64,000 bases of DNA, from positions 5,560,553 to 5,624,552 of the forward strand of contig OZ020520.1 in the NCBI GenBank assembly GCA_963971425.1, written 5' to 3'. Position numbers and translations under genes: made by a program. The notes below the pieces were generated by a model, which worked only from the letters and a program-made list of their open reading frames with translations, had not been told where the DNA came from and did not search any database. Origin of the DNA: Bryoerythrophyllum caledonicum (taxonomy: Eukaryota; Streptophyta; Bryopsida; Pottiales; Pottiaceae). This document shows, piece after piece, positions 32,400 to 44,176 of the stretch. Numbering within the stretch: the stretch's first letter is position 1; each line of letters opens with the position of its first letter.

Positions 32400-35300
32400 G
32401 CTAAACTAGGTAATTAGTGTTAAAGTGGTGATAATACCGGGCCTTAAAACTACCAGAGTTGTGCTAGAAAGACCTAGAAAGAATGCCCGGGAAGGATCTC
32501 CGGAACAAAAGTCCAAATCACCACTTAAGACTAAACTAACTAGTCAAAGTCTTCATCAACTAGGTAGTATACTTAGTAGTGTTAGTAGTAGTTGTTTAGA
32601 TTTTGCGTTGTTGTTGTAGAAGTTTAAGTCCCCATTTATGGACACTTCATTTTATAAGAGAAAGAAAAAGACAAAATAGAAAAGAAAAGAAAAAGAAAAA
32701 GAAAAGTAAAATATAAATATAAAAAGATAAAAATATAAAAATAATTTTAAAAATATAAAAAATCGATACCCGGATATCAAGCCGAGTATGACCCAACCTA
32801 GGTATCAACCCGGGCAGGGGCAACCCTTCTCCTCTCCAACACTCCCTTGACCTCCCCTCCCAGTTCTCCCTCCTTCCCCGACCCCCTCTCTAGATCACTA
32901 CTCTCTCTCAACCCCTCTCAAATTTTTCCCTCTCTCTTCCTCTCTAGTTTTTCTCTCTACCATCTCTCTTTTCCAAAGAGATTTGGTTATTCTTAAGAGT
33001 TGGAGTTTTGAAGCAACAAAGATGTAGAAGAAGAAGAGATAAAAGAACAAATGGAAGGAGAAGAAGTTGGAGAAGGAGGCTTTTCAAGAAGATTTTCAAG
33101 GGTGTTGAAGGTCGTCAAGGAAGGGCGCGGAAGCTAGGGTTTTGGAAGAGAGTTGGTGGTACCTAGGGTTTGAAGCATCAAACCTAGGAGTTGGTGGTAG
33201 AAGAGGCTTTTTGGCAACGGTGGTGGAGATTCCTAGGCGTGGAGGTGGTGCAAGGAGATTCACGGCCGTGGCGAGAAGATTCAAGAGACAAGACTGCGAT
33301 AACAAGGAGGTTACGAGTGCAACAAGGAGGTGGTAAGAAGTTGTGGAAAAGGTGATTCTTGCCAAATATAGGGTTTTTCTTGTTTGTGCAAACTGTCTTG
33401 TTTGTTAAGTCTCATCTCTCTTTTCTACTACCGGGGTGACCTCCGGTGACCTCCTCTCCGGTCTAGAGAAAAGTCTACCGGTAGACTCTATCTAGACCTT
33501 GTATGTCCTAGATTTTAATTTTGTGCACTTGTGAGTCTACCTTCGTGTCTATTTGTTTGTTTTCCATTATCCGGCCCTTGTGGCAAAAGTATTTTTTATG
33601 TTTTCTCCATTCTCTCCTCATCTCTAGGTCTTGTCTGATTTTTCTATCTTTTTTCCGGTTTCCCGGTCAACCAGGAAAAACCCCTTCTAACTTCTTGTTT
33701 CCCAAGTCACCTCTTCAAAGTGGTCAATTGTGATGTTGTTTTGTTTGTCATGTTACTAGATACGTGCGACACTTACATCCACGTTAGTCTAGTAAAGTGT
33801 TCCGGAGAAAGTACATCGGTTGTCCGGTATACTTATGTTTTCCGGGTCGGATCGGAATTTGTGATAGGTGATTGGTGTATATATAAGGCACATCCCGGAG
33901 TAAGTCCATCCCAAACAACATGACTTCACCGATAACACGGACGCTTTCCAAGATTGATCCAAACAAGTGGGAGGGGATTGCGAAAGGAGAACAGTTTGAG
34001 GAAGGTGGTTGAGTTTTTAAACTCAATCTTCCGGTTAATCCTTCCATGGATCTACCGGGAGATAATTCCACTCTTTCGGAAGAGTCTTCCGGTCGAGCCT
34101 TTGTTATATGTTATGTGTTATTGTTGATTTATCCCATCGGTTGATGGGATGTTGTTAATGTTGTTAGATTTAAACACTAGGATGAGAGTAGTGATGTCGA
34201 TGGGACCCCATTGCGCACACGGTCACAACCACTTCAGTGATTTCTCCAGCTACTTACTTTTGTTAGGGAATGTTTTATTGGTCTCGGACCGGTAGTCTTA
34301 CAGTTTACTGGTTATCCGCCAATTATTAGGCTATCCTTGATTTTAGGATCTAGCTGCCATTTTGTCTTTTTGTGGATCTAATTTTGGATGGAGACGCTAT
34401 TGACTTTTGTGCACTCTCTAGAAGCTAGATGCCATTTCTACCTTTAGGAGATCTAGTTTTAGAGGGTAGCTAGTAGCCTTTGTGTACTTAAGGAATTTTG
34501 GGCTCTTGTGCTAAGTACTCTTCTCTTTGTTTCTTTGCTTATGTCTTGCCTTCATTGCTTGTGTCTAGAGCCTTTTGTTGACCTTGTGTGAATAGAAGTG
34601 GAGAGGGCTGAGTCCTCCTAGTGAGTCTTTGCTAGAATGCGCAAGATTGTGGCTTGTTGAATGTTATGTCATTGAATGTGAGTAGATGCTTCCGGAGGGT
34701 GTAGGATATCCAAGTTAGATAGGTGGAGTAAGATCCGAGATCTACTCCAAACCCTTGACTGGTGAGATTGGGAAGAGTTGCTTATCGGATGGAAGCCAAG
34801 AAGCCCACGGCTATTTATAATAGCATTCCTTAAGTGGGAAGTATTTGGATTCGTGGGGAGGAAGAGTGATATCCCCCCTCTTGATACACCGGGAGAGATC
34901 CCAGCTAAGCATGGCTCCCTGAATTCGGAGTATTCCGGGGTTTCTACCCTTAGAGCAGATGAAGCCTCTTGATCCCTGTGGAACGTTGTCTTGCTTATGT
35001 GATTTGTTTAGCATTAGACTGTTGTAATTCTTGTATCTTCTTTGTTTGATTCATTGGGTGTGGTTGTAGTTGAAACCCGACTTTGTGTGTGTTCGATTTA
35101 CCGGGACTATTTTTCGGTAGATTATGAAGGCCGGTAAACTAGCTGCAACCTTTAAACTCTTTCAAGGTTTAGAGTTAGATTGTGGATATTGTAGCCTCTG
35201 GACTGCAAGAACGGAGGACAATGAGTTTTCGGGCACTATAAAAACTTACTGGAAAACTACCCTAACGTTCAACAGAGTTTAAATCAAACACTTGAGGTTA

Positions 35301-35503
35301 TTTGTTACCGGTCACTAAGGTACCGGGGAAGCCATCCTCCGGGATGTGTTGATGTATTAAGTGTGAAGTGTTGTTAAGAATTAAAGAGTTTGACGCACAA
35401 AAAAATCTTTGGAAACGATCTGGTTAGGTGGGCTTGCTTAAGGCTAATTTTGGTCAATTTTGAGAATTGCAAACTACTAGACTACGACAGCCATACCGCT
35501 TCA
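32400..35503. other. CCGG-rich, LTR-like segment inside the large element
   Basis: The segment holds an A-rich run (32,650-32,760), two TATA-like boxes (near 32,650 and 33,877) and about two dozen CCGG tetramers between 33,420 and 35,340, several times the chance expectation. It ends just before TTTGGCGACAATAGG (35,504-35,518), which resembles the primer-binding-site neighbourhood that follows plant Gypsy LTRs. It could be a roughly 3-kb LTR inserted upstream of the gene, or the long 5' region of the element itself. No second LTR or target duplication was found. Confidence 0.3.
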
Positions 35504-35538
35504 TTTGGCGACAATAGGACCTAAACAAGAAGGACTCC

Positions 35539-38185
35539 TTGTACACCAAGAGGATTACCAACGACAAAATTTGCAAGGTCAGCTCGGAAAGGTCTGTCCA
35601 AAATGTTGCTGCAAATTTTTTTTTACAATTCCGGACTCTTTCTGTTAGGCAAAAATTCTATGACAAATCCTTCGAAGACAAAAAGGAATATGCGATCTCG
35701 ACAAGCGGGCAATTTCATTCCGTTGAGAGGGACCAGAAGAGAAAATACATCACGGTCAAGGGAACGGAGGTCTGCTCCGTTGCATGGTACACGATCCATG
35801 GAATACAAAAATCCACGTTTCACACGTATATGGGACAATTCAATAGAGGAACTATCTATGCTAGTCACGATAACAAGGGCATCAAGTGCCCACGACTTGC
35901 CATTGTACAAGCCATGTGGTCAATGGCGTCCAATATATATGACAACGCAGATCAAATGCCTCACCAAATGCGAAGTGTCGGAAATGGTCGGATTGACACT
36001 CTCAAGTATCTTCCGGCTCAACATAACTGGAAGCAAATACGTGCCAATCTAAATGGGTACTTAATCAACCCTTGCATATCGTTATGAATTTGTAATCCCC
36101 ATCCTCAATCGTTCAAAGTCGTAGTATCCCAATTGGAGATCTTTGCTTACATGCATGGACCACTAATTAATCACCTCTGTATCGCCTAGTGTCTGTTGGA
36201 TTGTTCTTTAGAAATACTCCCCTCACTCGTTTATTGTTTCATTTTGCAGACAAACGACTCCTATGGACTCCCGCTTGTAAGTCAGTCTACAGTTAGCAGG
36301 GTCAGAAAGGAATTCTTCGGAAATGTTGCTATCAAGCCATCTGGAAGCACCTTCGCAAAATGCAGTACCTGCAATGAATTCAACCAATTCTTACTGACGA
36401 CTCCAAAGAGAACGCACGCGTACGAGATATTCTATAGCAACATGTAGGCACACTTGAATCACCTACAATCATGCCGGAAGCTTTACGCAACATGGAGAGA
36501 CGAATCTAAGGCAAAGCTGTTGACCTTTCTTTGTGTCATTCACGACAAGATGAACACTGCAAAGACGACTTTTCCACGCATGTGGAAGACGACTAAGGCG
36601 ACATCTGGTCTCGGACAGCTTCCCATGAATGTCACCGGAATGGTGGCTCACGGTCATGTCAACGGAGCGTATACACACTACGCTCCTACTTTATGGCCTG
36701 GAGATTCGAACGCCACCATCTCCGCTCTAACAAAACTTTTTAGGCAGCTTGAGGAAGCACCATTACATGAGATGCGCGCGCTGTTCCAACACCCACATGC
36801 GAACTCAATGTTCGAAGCGCTCATGAACGGGAGGAAAGGGTGCGTCGACGCTTTAGAGCTGTGGATCCGAGTGCTTTTAAGGGACCAAAATCCTTGCCAC
36901 CAAAATTGTTTCTGCAGCTCAAAAACTCAACAAAGGACAACAAGAACCAATACACATTGGCATTCTTATCACTATTAACTGCTCGAGGTGTTTTCAAGAA
37001 GATTCAGGTTGGCTTCTTGGTAGTCGGACATACGCATGAAGATATTGATGCGTACTTTAGTCATCTATCAAAAGAACTCAAGAAAAAGAGTACACATATT
37101 CTAGCGGATCTTATGAAGGCTTTCATGAAGTCACGAAAAGTAGCCTTCATGCCCAAAGTTATCCAAGAGGTGGCCAACTTTAAATCATATGCCAAAGGCT
37201 ACCTATGCAGTGGGGCGGCACGTCTCGTAGGAATAAGTGATATGCATATTTTCAAGTTCTACGTTGACAATGACGGTGTTTTGTCACAAAGTTCAAGAAA
37301 TCTGCCGTTGACACAGAGTGGCTACCCATGAACAAACACCCGATAAAACTCGGGAAGGTAGATGAATGCGGACGTCCTAAGCTCTCATTAGGATCTCCCA
37401 AGTCCGTCTCCTTCAAGCCCATGTGGGATAATGAGGAACAAAACCCGGTCAAAAACCAAGATGTTGCTAGAGACAAGGCCAGAAAAGCGACGGAGAATAA
37501 AAATTTCATAAAGACGGGGCTCCGGAAGTACGTCGACTACTGGGCGTCCGGAATGTCTACGTGCGCAGGGTATGCAGACTCCATCTGCCCTTACCTGTAG
37601 TACTAGAAGGACGTCATCGACGAGCTTGACAAGCCACTGCCTGAGATGCCCTTCGAACTCAAAGAGAGAAATTGGCCTTGCCATCATTGGAGAGGCTCTC
37701 ATGAGGGAGGTAGAGATCTCCTAGGGTTGCTTCCACAACCATCGGATATCACTCTCGAAGATGAGGTTTTGGAGCCTTACTACGGACCCGCGAATGAAGC
37801 TCCAAAGTCCACTTTTAATCCCTGGTGTGACATTCGTCAGGGGTCCTGGGTTTTAGTAAGACCTAGTGATCCGGACATCTACCCTGTCTAGCAGGATAGA
37901 GCATTTTCCAACGTCGTCAAGGATGAAGGAAATGCCAACCACAACAAATTTTTTGTTAAGTATTGGGAGCCAGATAACAAATAGAAGAATCTGAAGAGGA
38001 AGTACCAAGATTGCTGGGAAGCCACATGGATTCCGGATCAAGAGAAGCTTGTATGGTGTCATGTGAGTTCTGTGTTGGTTGTGACTTGGTCAAACAAAGT
38101 TAACCAACTTACAAGGTCCATTCTGCATAAAACGAAGGAAGCAACAATTGTGAACTTAGAGAAAGCAAACGTCACTGATCCCTGA
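35539..38185 (+). pseudogene. DUF7869-type transposon-encoded protein, disabled
   Basis: A long coding relic in several frames. 35,539-36,087 contains EVCSVAWYTIHGIQKSTF, typical of the N-terminal half of these proteins. 36,196-36,447 and 36,454-36,860 carry KCSTCNEFNQF and then a region ending in EALMNGRKG. A one-base shift near 36,840 leads to LFLQLKNSTKDNKNQY and VGFLVVGHTHEDIDAYFS, the signature KDNKN and GHTHEDID blocks. The C-terminal part (37,328-38,185) resembles the family's trailing domain (GSWVLVRPSDPDIYPV, FFVKYWEPDN). Damage: in-frame TAG codons at about 36,445, 37,600, 37,889 and 37,982, several where Trp is expected, plus at least two frameshifts. The QLKN block has Lys where I would expect the Asp of a putative catalytic site. 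The function is presumed to be transposition, inferred from context; the biochemistry of the family is not known to me. Confidence 0.65.
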
Positions 38186-38441
38186 GGGCAGACCATTCTA
38201 TCTAGTTGCTCACAGTCATCTTGTAATAACACCATGAAGAGAAAAACTACAGGTGCGGTAATTCAAGTAAGTGACAATATGTTGATTATGAAGACGTTTG
38301 AGTTAAGTTTGTGTACAGTGGGCTCTCTTTAAAACAGCGTCTAATACAACAGCAAATCCAGTAGACACCTGTGACTGATCTCAAAGAAATCTCTTGGATC
38401 TTACAACAATTTCTATCCTGACACTACCTCTCTCTAGAGCT

Positions 38442-38882
38442 CTAAGCATCTTTCCAGTGTGCTTGTGCGTACACATCCAAATCGACATCGGACCCTCTGT
38501 CACACCCACTTTGAAATGGGTTGCAACCACCCTTCAAGTAAGATTCTTCCTCGTCTTCATACCACGGGTCGTCCTCCTCCTCTTCAGCCGATGTACCTCC
38601 ATTCAAGTCCTCTTCCACTTCACAGTTGATCTCCTTCTCGTTGTCCGCTTCATAGGCGATCTCGTCCTCCTCCTCTTCTTCATACTTGATCTCCTCCTTG
38701 TCTTCCACTTCGTCTAGAACATGTCATTTAGAATAGTACTCCCTTGTATACCTGCCGTCGTCCTGTAACAAAATCTCTCTTCCTTTCTCCACTTCCTCAG
38801 CGTTGCTCTCCATCCTTTGTGTAACTCTCCTCTCTACTGAATCTGTATCTTCCCTCTTCCTCTTCCTACTTCCGATAGCCAT
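38442..38882 (-). pseudogene. Acidic nuclear-type ORF, antisense, one in-frame stop
   Basis: A 147-codon frame on the minus strand, convergent with the DUF7869-type relic. It starts ATG at 38,882 with MAIGSRKRKREDTDS, where KRKRE is a nuclear-localisation-like basic run. It continues in frame past a single TGA (38,724-38,726) into a very acidic tail of runs of Glu and Asp (residues about 54-120), ending ...AHWKDA. If the TGA was originally CGA (Arg), a CpG-type C-to-T change explains the break. Two-gene DNA transposons often have such an accessory protein. No homology recognised; conservation in other copies would be needed to call it a gene. Confidence 0.45.
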
Positions 38883-38885
38883 CTC

Positions 38886-39498
38886 CTTTCTCTCCACCCT
38901 GGCTCTAGACTAACAAGACTTTAGGTTGAACTGCAATTTTGAACCCCTTTTTATATTTTCTTCCCTACCCACCCATTCATTACACTCCTCGATTGTAGGT
39001 AGAGAAACCGTCATTGATTTTAGTCGCCATTACAACATGATCGAAATATATCTAGATTCAACAGTCATTTCTCAACATTATGGAGAATTAGGCATGGTTA
39101 GCCACTCGTCATGCGTCATGTCTTAATGTCTTATCAGGAGTACTATCTCCACCGCTTGCCTTACAACATCACTTGAATTATAAGGAGGTATTCGGATGAT
39201 TGATATGTACTGGGTCTTTGACTACCTCTTTCCATTTCAGCAGTGGCATGTTTGAAATCTACAAAGGAACCTGTCAAGAAGAAGCCCGAGTGGTCTCTAA
39301 TTTTTTTGATTTGCGACTATGTGAGAAGTTTTCTACTTGAAGATGTGGACTATTCCTAGGGCAATGAGGAGGCAACCGCCTGTGGACTTTAGCAAGGGAA
39401 ATTTCGTTGGACCTTGAGACTATATCATTCACGTAGCTACTCACTGTGATCTGGTCGAAGTATCATCTACAGATGAATTGCAATTTCTTACTGAGTAG
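38886..39498. other. Non-coding interior of the large element
   Basis: No gene recognised between the acidic ORF and the right palindrome array. Confidence 0.4.
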
Positions 39499-40719
39499 AT
39501 ATCTCCGGATTTTACTACGTGCTCTTCAGTTCGCCTAGGTATTGTCATGAACGTAGGCTCACTTTCTACTGCGGATCCCATTTTAGAGAACGGTAGATGT
39601 GATTCTCTTATCCAGAGATCTCCGGTCGTATCTTCACCTAATGTACATGGCACTATATGGAAGTCCATCCTTCCACCTTTCTTGAAGATAACTTCCAGCA
39701 ATAAGGCAGCCGTTGTCAGCTATCAAAGTCGGAGAGACGCGGAACTTCTATGGTGTAAAAGCTGGAGATCTCCGGTCAACTTTCAGCGGGACGTGCGGGA
39801 CTTTCGATATTCCGCTCCCATACACCAGACGATTGTGACACTGTCACTACTCTACGTATCCTAATGGAAGTGGATGCAAGAGCTCAGCTCCGCTTATCTT
39901 CAAGATGACTTACGGGAGTTGAAGGAAGGGATGTTGTACTTGGGGCCGAACTTCAATCGTCTTCACAGTCGGAGATCTCCGGTCCACATCTACAAGGACG
40001 TAGATGACTTTTCGAGATTCAACTACTATATAGCATAAAAATTAGATACTGTGACTACTCACCGTATCCCTAACGCACTTAATGGAAGAGCTCCGCACTG
40101 AACGGTTAGAGGAGGACGATCCTGGAGTGATGCTACTTGACGTTTCTTTGGGCAACATTGCGGCATATACTCCATAGTGTGACTCTCCGCCTCTTCATTT
40201 TGATGGCTCGGAGAAACCAATGGTCTGTCCTTTCCTCTGTTGCAGATGTTAGGGGCGGATTTTTTTATTAGAATTGCAGTGATTATGGTATTTGGAGATC
40301 TTAGTTCACGCAGAGGCGGGCCGTCGGCTTACTAAAGCATAATTGTTTTCAAATGACCGAGCAGCTTGATCTTGAGTACTCTGCTTCTAACCGGATATCT
40401 CCGGATGGCAGAACGACATTCTTGACATGTCAATGCTCCAAGCTCTAATATCTACTATACTATTTTTGTACACATTTATATATCATTGTATACAGGAAGG
40501 ACACTGGACGTGGACCCATGTTTTCTTGTCCTTCTCCACTATACTACCCCAGAAATGTACACTGGACCATATTTCATGGTATGTTTTATAAATATGTTAG
40601 CTTGAAACTTGTTATCATTTTGTGGATTGCGACTAAGGAAATTCCACACTTATTCTATATTAAGCATCATTAACATCGATTTGTTTTGTATTACTAAAAT
40701 TATCCGGAGATATCCGGAT
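39499..40719. repeat. Right palindrome array (CCGGAGATCTCCGG-type)
   Basis: Copies at 39,499 (ATATCTCCGGAT), 39,611 (TCCAGAGATCTCCGGTC), 39,764 (GGAGATCTCCGGTCA), 39,969 (TCGGAGATCTCCGGTCC), 40,391 (CCGGATATCTCCGG) and 40,703 (TCCGGAGATATCCGGAT). Spacing is irregular (about 110-420 bp), as for binding sites rather than a satellite. Confidence 0.8.
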
Positions 40720-41741
40720 CATTGATCAAAATTTATTCATTGAGTATCCCTTTCAATTTCTCTGGTGCCATTATTTTACTAAAACAAAAAATCCTTCTTC
40801 CTTATTTTTGGACTTTGAAAAGTCCAGAAATAGTTAAATACAACATTGTGATATTGTCAAGGAAATTTTGGGGTTAATTCAGGCACTTTTGGCTTAAAGT
40901 TAGATGATTCTTTTTGGTCTTCGTGCCATCAAATAAGGAGGTGTTGCCTCATGGCGCAAAAGAGGTTCAAAGACCAAGGTTGAGGGCCTATTTGAAAGGT
41001 AGAGTTGAGCTGCAACACCCTTCAAGTGCCAACCTATTTTTGTAGACTCTGATTGTCCCTTGATATTGAGGTCAAGAATCCATGTTTAGTGAACGCATTG
41101 AGGATGCTCCAAGGGCCGCCTTACACCTAGAGGTTGGGCCAATTTGTTGTGTAAGAGGCCTAAAATCCTCACTTTTGATTGGCCGAAAGGCTGAAATTGA
41201 CCCCAACCCCTTTACATCAAGAGGTTGGGCCAATTTGGTAGTCAAAATTTTTTGTTCCAAAAAAACATGATCTGATATGGCCCGAGCATGGCCCGAGCAT
41301 GGCCCGAGCTTGCTGAATTGGGTGCACCAAGAATGGAAGGCCGATTCTTTGCGTAGGGACCAATGTCAAATTTCAATAAAATAACATTTTTTTATGAAAT
41401 TTTCAACATATTACACCCGTTGGATTTTAGAGAAATCTAAACCATTCTTTTGGCCTCATCTTCTCTTCATCCTCTCAAATCTTCTCTTCATCTCTCTTTC
41501 ATTTTTGTAGAATGTTTCTCCCTAATTATTTTGTGGCTTGCCAAATTGTAGTTGCCATTTCTTGAGACTAGATGGACAAGACCTTAGAGATGAGTGGATG
41601 CCAGTCAATGCAAAGGTATGTAAGTGCTGAAGCTAATGCTTTTCAACCCTTTCAAAGTTCTTTACACAAACATATAGGAAGTGTAGGGATCTTTGATTTT
41701 ATTGACCGCCTCCTAGAACTCCTATACCTCCATCACCACCA
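40720..41741. other. Intergenic; short direct repeats only
   Basis: No gene. 'gaggttgggccaatttg' occurs at 41,129 and 41,221. The 12-mer CATGGCCCGAGC is repeated in tandem about three times at 41,275-41,312. GGCC/GGCCAATTTGG words recur to 42,090. Confidence 0.45.
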
Positions 41742-42735
41742 TTGATTATGGATATGTTTGCACTTCATACAAAGAGAAAGGCCGATGAAGAGATTGAAAA
41801 GGAGGATGTACTAATTGTGGCTTTGTCAGCACCAAAGAAGGAAGGAGCCACAACTGCAAAGAAGCCTTGCAAGGAAATTGTCAAGAAAGAAAAAGAGGAA
41901 GATGAAGACTCCAACTCAAAAATTGGAAGGATGCCGACGTGGAGACTATGATTTCATTGTGCGGCGAGATAGAACCTCATTTTTTGAAGAACTAAAAAAA
42001 ACTAAAAGAAACAAGGTGTGATTACTGCATGTGATTTTTTGAACAAAAGAGCAAAAAATATCGGATTTCAGGTTTGGCCAATTTGGCCTTTTAAAGGCCT
42101 TGGCGTTAGGGGCCTCTCCCCGAGGCCCCCCATTCTCATCCAACGGCCACATAGAATGCCATTTGGGAGAGCATTGGCATTGGTGCTAATGTTTGATCTC
42201 TCCACCTCACGTCCCCCAGAAGAGATCTCTTAGGAAGGCCTTCAAGTCTACCTTCCTTCCCCTTGATGGCAATGGGATGGAAAAGGACAATCTTATACAA
42301 AAATCATTGTTGATATTTTTAGATCATTTGTTGTTTAGAGGCCTAATCAAGCCCAAATCATCCTTTCTTCAATGTCTTCACCTTATGCAAATGATGTGCA
42401 GGTGTGGATACTTGGTTGAAGTTGCATGTCCGTTTGATTGCGGTGATACCTGGACTAAACGAAACATGTGATAACATCTGCTAATGATTCTGTTGGTGCT
42501 AAAGATAGCACCACTGACCTTGAGAAAGATTCAAATTTAAATGACACTCCAATTCCACCTATGACTCGAACACTAGCAACCAAGCTCGACAAGAAGAATT
42601 TTTAGGAGCAATGCTATGGAGTTTTTATGCTGATGGCGGAAAACCGTTCAGTCATGGTAAAGAATTTTGAGAAAACCAATTTATTATTAGAAAATGTAGA
42701 ACGGCAGATGGATAGGCTCATTGATAAACTTTAAA
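41742..42735 (+). pseudogene. MYB/SANT-like accessory ORF of a PIF/Harbinger-like relic
   Basis: Discontinuous coding sequence. 41,742-41,940 encodes a Lys/Glu-rich stretch (TAKKPCKEIVKKEKEEDEDS). After a frame change it reads NWKDADVETMISLCGEIEPH, which has the spacing of a MYB/SANT-like domain (W..DV..LI). 42,480-42,735 reads MTRTLATKLDKKNF, stop, then VMVKNFEKTNLLLENVERQ and a few residues to a stop, like a C-terminal coiled coil. Such MYB-like proteins are the usual second protein of PIF/Harbinger elements, and a transposase remnant lies convergently next to it. Frameshifts and an internal TAG mark it as dead. Confidence 0.45.
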
Positions 42736-43200
42736 TTTGGTTTCCCGCCAAATTAAATACATCAAGATCATGAGGGAAGAGAATTTTTCCTTCCATTCTC
42801 AAATGTGCTTCCCAAAAAGATTGAGCTAGTAATTCATGTGCTTGTGTAGCTTGCACAAGCATGTTCTTTATCATAGCCTCCTTATCCTTTCTTGTTTCAA
42901 CAACCACCACACTTGGATCTTCATCTTTGTCTATACCTTCAACGTCATTCACCACAGTCTCTTCTATGTCTTCAATTTGCCACTCTTCGTTCGTCGATCT
43001 CGTTGATTTTCAGGTATCTTCTCATCTCCTTTGTAGCTTGTGTAGTAGCTATAAAAATATCTATAATCTCCAATTGCCCTAGCTGGATTGCACATTCCAT
43101 ATGCATAATTCTCTCACCTTCTTTTGCCCATTCATCATCAAACTTGTCTCAATGTATTATATACACAAGTTGTGAAGGCAAATGCAACTGGTTACCAGAT
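42731..43200 (-). pseudogene. C-terminal remnant of a PIF/Harbinger-like transposase
   Basis: On the minus strand, CICLHNLCI (from 43,183) is followed, after a one-base shift and a stop, by DKFDDEWAKEGERIMHMECA. The C.CLHN..I block followed by a D..DEW stretch matches the C-terminal motif of PIF/Harbinger DDE transposases. Further fragments run to 42,731 (EAMIKNMLVQATQAHELLAQ). Only the last part of the protein is present, with frameshifts. Confidence 0.45.
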
Positions 43201-43359
43201 TTGGTACATGTGGAAGAGGTATATTATTCCTCTTCAATAAAACCCTCCACCGCTATTTAAATATACCAAAGGCTCTCTCTAGAACCATTCTTACAGAGAA
43301 CTAAATGAAATTCCAATGCGTCTTTGCTCTAGCCTCTAGGTAATCCATCTTTTTCACCT

Positions 43360-44176
43360 TTAATCCCTAAAGGACCAATGTCCCCTCGGGGGACATTCTG
43401 AGTTTGGGTAAGGTACCACGTTCTCAATTCTAGACATTATTTTCTGAGATTTTTTATTGAATCGACAACTTTTGATTGGCTTTGCGTAGACACAAATTTC
43501 GTAGAATTCCGACTTACGGTTCAAAAGTTACAATTTATTTTCACTTACATATACAAATAGTGCAGCAGTTTAGTGTGACATATCACAAATACTGTCACCA
43601 AACTTTAATAACTTCTAAATTCAATAGAAATTCGAATTTTTGTCCATTTAACAGAAAAAAATGTTCTCTTGGAAAGGAGATTGAGATCTTTGCATCTACC
43701 GTACGGATTTGTGAATTTCAAATATTTGAGAAGGATATGATATATGCAAAATATAAAGTGTATTGTTGATTCTCGGCACAAAGTTGCATTGAACGTTTTT
43801 TTAGGACATCTTCTACACCTCTTCTACTTCTAAAATTTGGTACACATGTGCCTAACATGATCCTTTTCAAGTTAACACAATAAATTCACGGCCCGTAGTG
43901 CAAAAAAGTTGCCATAGAAGGTGGTCGAAGTTTGTTGAAGGTGTATAGTATGACCTGAAAAAGAGATTATGTTGCACTTCAAAGGCTAATATTTTTCAAT
44001 CCGTGCGGTCAAACTTACCAAAATTTTTACCACACACTCTCATACGAGTCTAGTACAAGATCCTACGGTTTAATTTTCAAAAAAATGATTTTATATCATT
44101 TTGTATTGAATGTGCTGAAAATGGCAGTTTTGGAGTGTTTTTGAGGAAAAATTGCCTTGGTCCTTTAGGGGTTTAA
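43360..44176. mobile_element. TTAA-type element D (about 815 bp)
   Basis: Bounded by TTAATCCCTAAAGGACCAAT and TTGGTCCTTTAGGGGTTTAA. Carries the group's internal words TTTCAATCCGTGCGGTCAAA (43,995) and GATCCTACGGTT (44,060). Sequence otherwise differs from families A and C. Non-coding. Confidence 0.8.

Larger units (their letters stand above)
31074..40719 (+). mobile_element. Large decayed transposon: DUF7869-type gene flanked by palindrome arrays
   Basis: Two clusters of a TCCGGAGATMTCCGGA-like palindrome (31,074-31,925 and 39,499-40,719) bracket about 7.6 kb containing a decayed DUF7869-type gene (+) and a small acidic ORF (-). I did not see the palindrome elsewhere in the window. Subterminal repeats on both sides of a coding core are what transposase-binding sites look like in several DNA transposon superfamilies. 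True termini and target duplication were not found, so the coordinates are those of the outermost palindromes. Confidence 0.6.

Noticed and set aside
35539-38185. Intact multi-exon host gene
   Set aside because: Stops and frameshifts fall inside conserved blocks where no GT-AG intron removes them, and the locus is bracketed by transposon-like arrays.
38394-38717. Plus-strand frame opposite the acidic ORF
   Set aside because: A shadow of the Glu/Asp-rich minus-strand frame; the minus strand has the better start, NLS-like run and composition.
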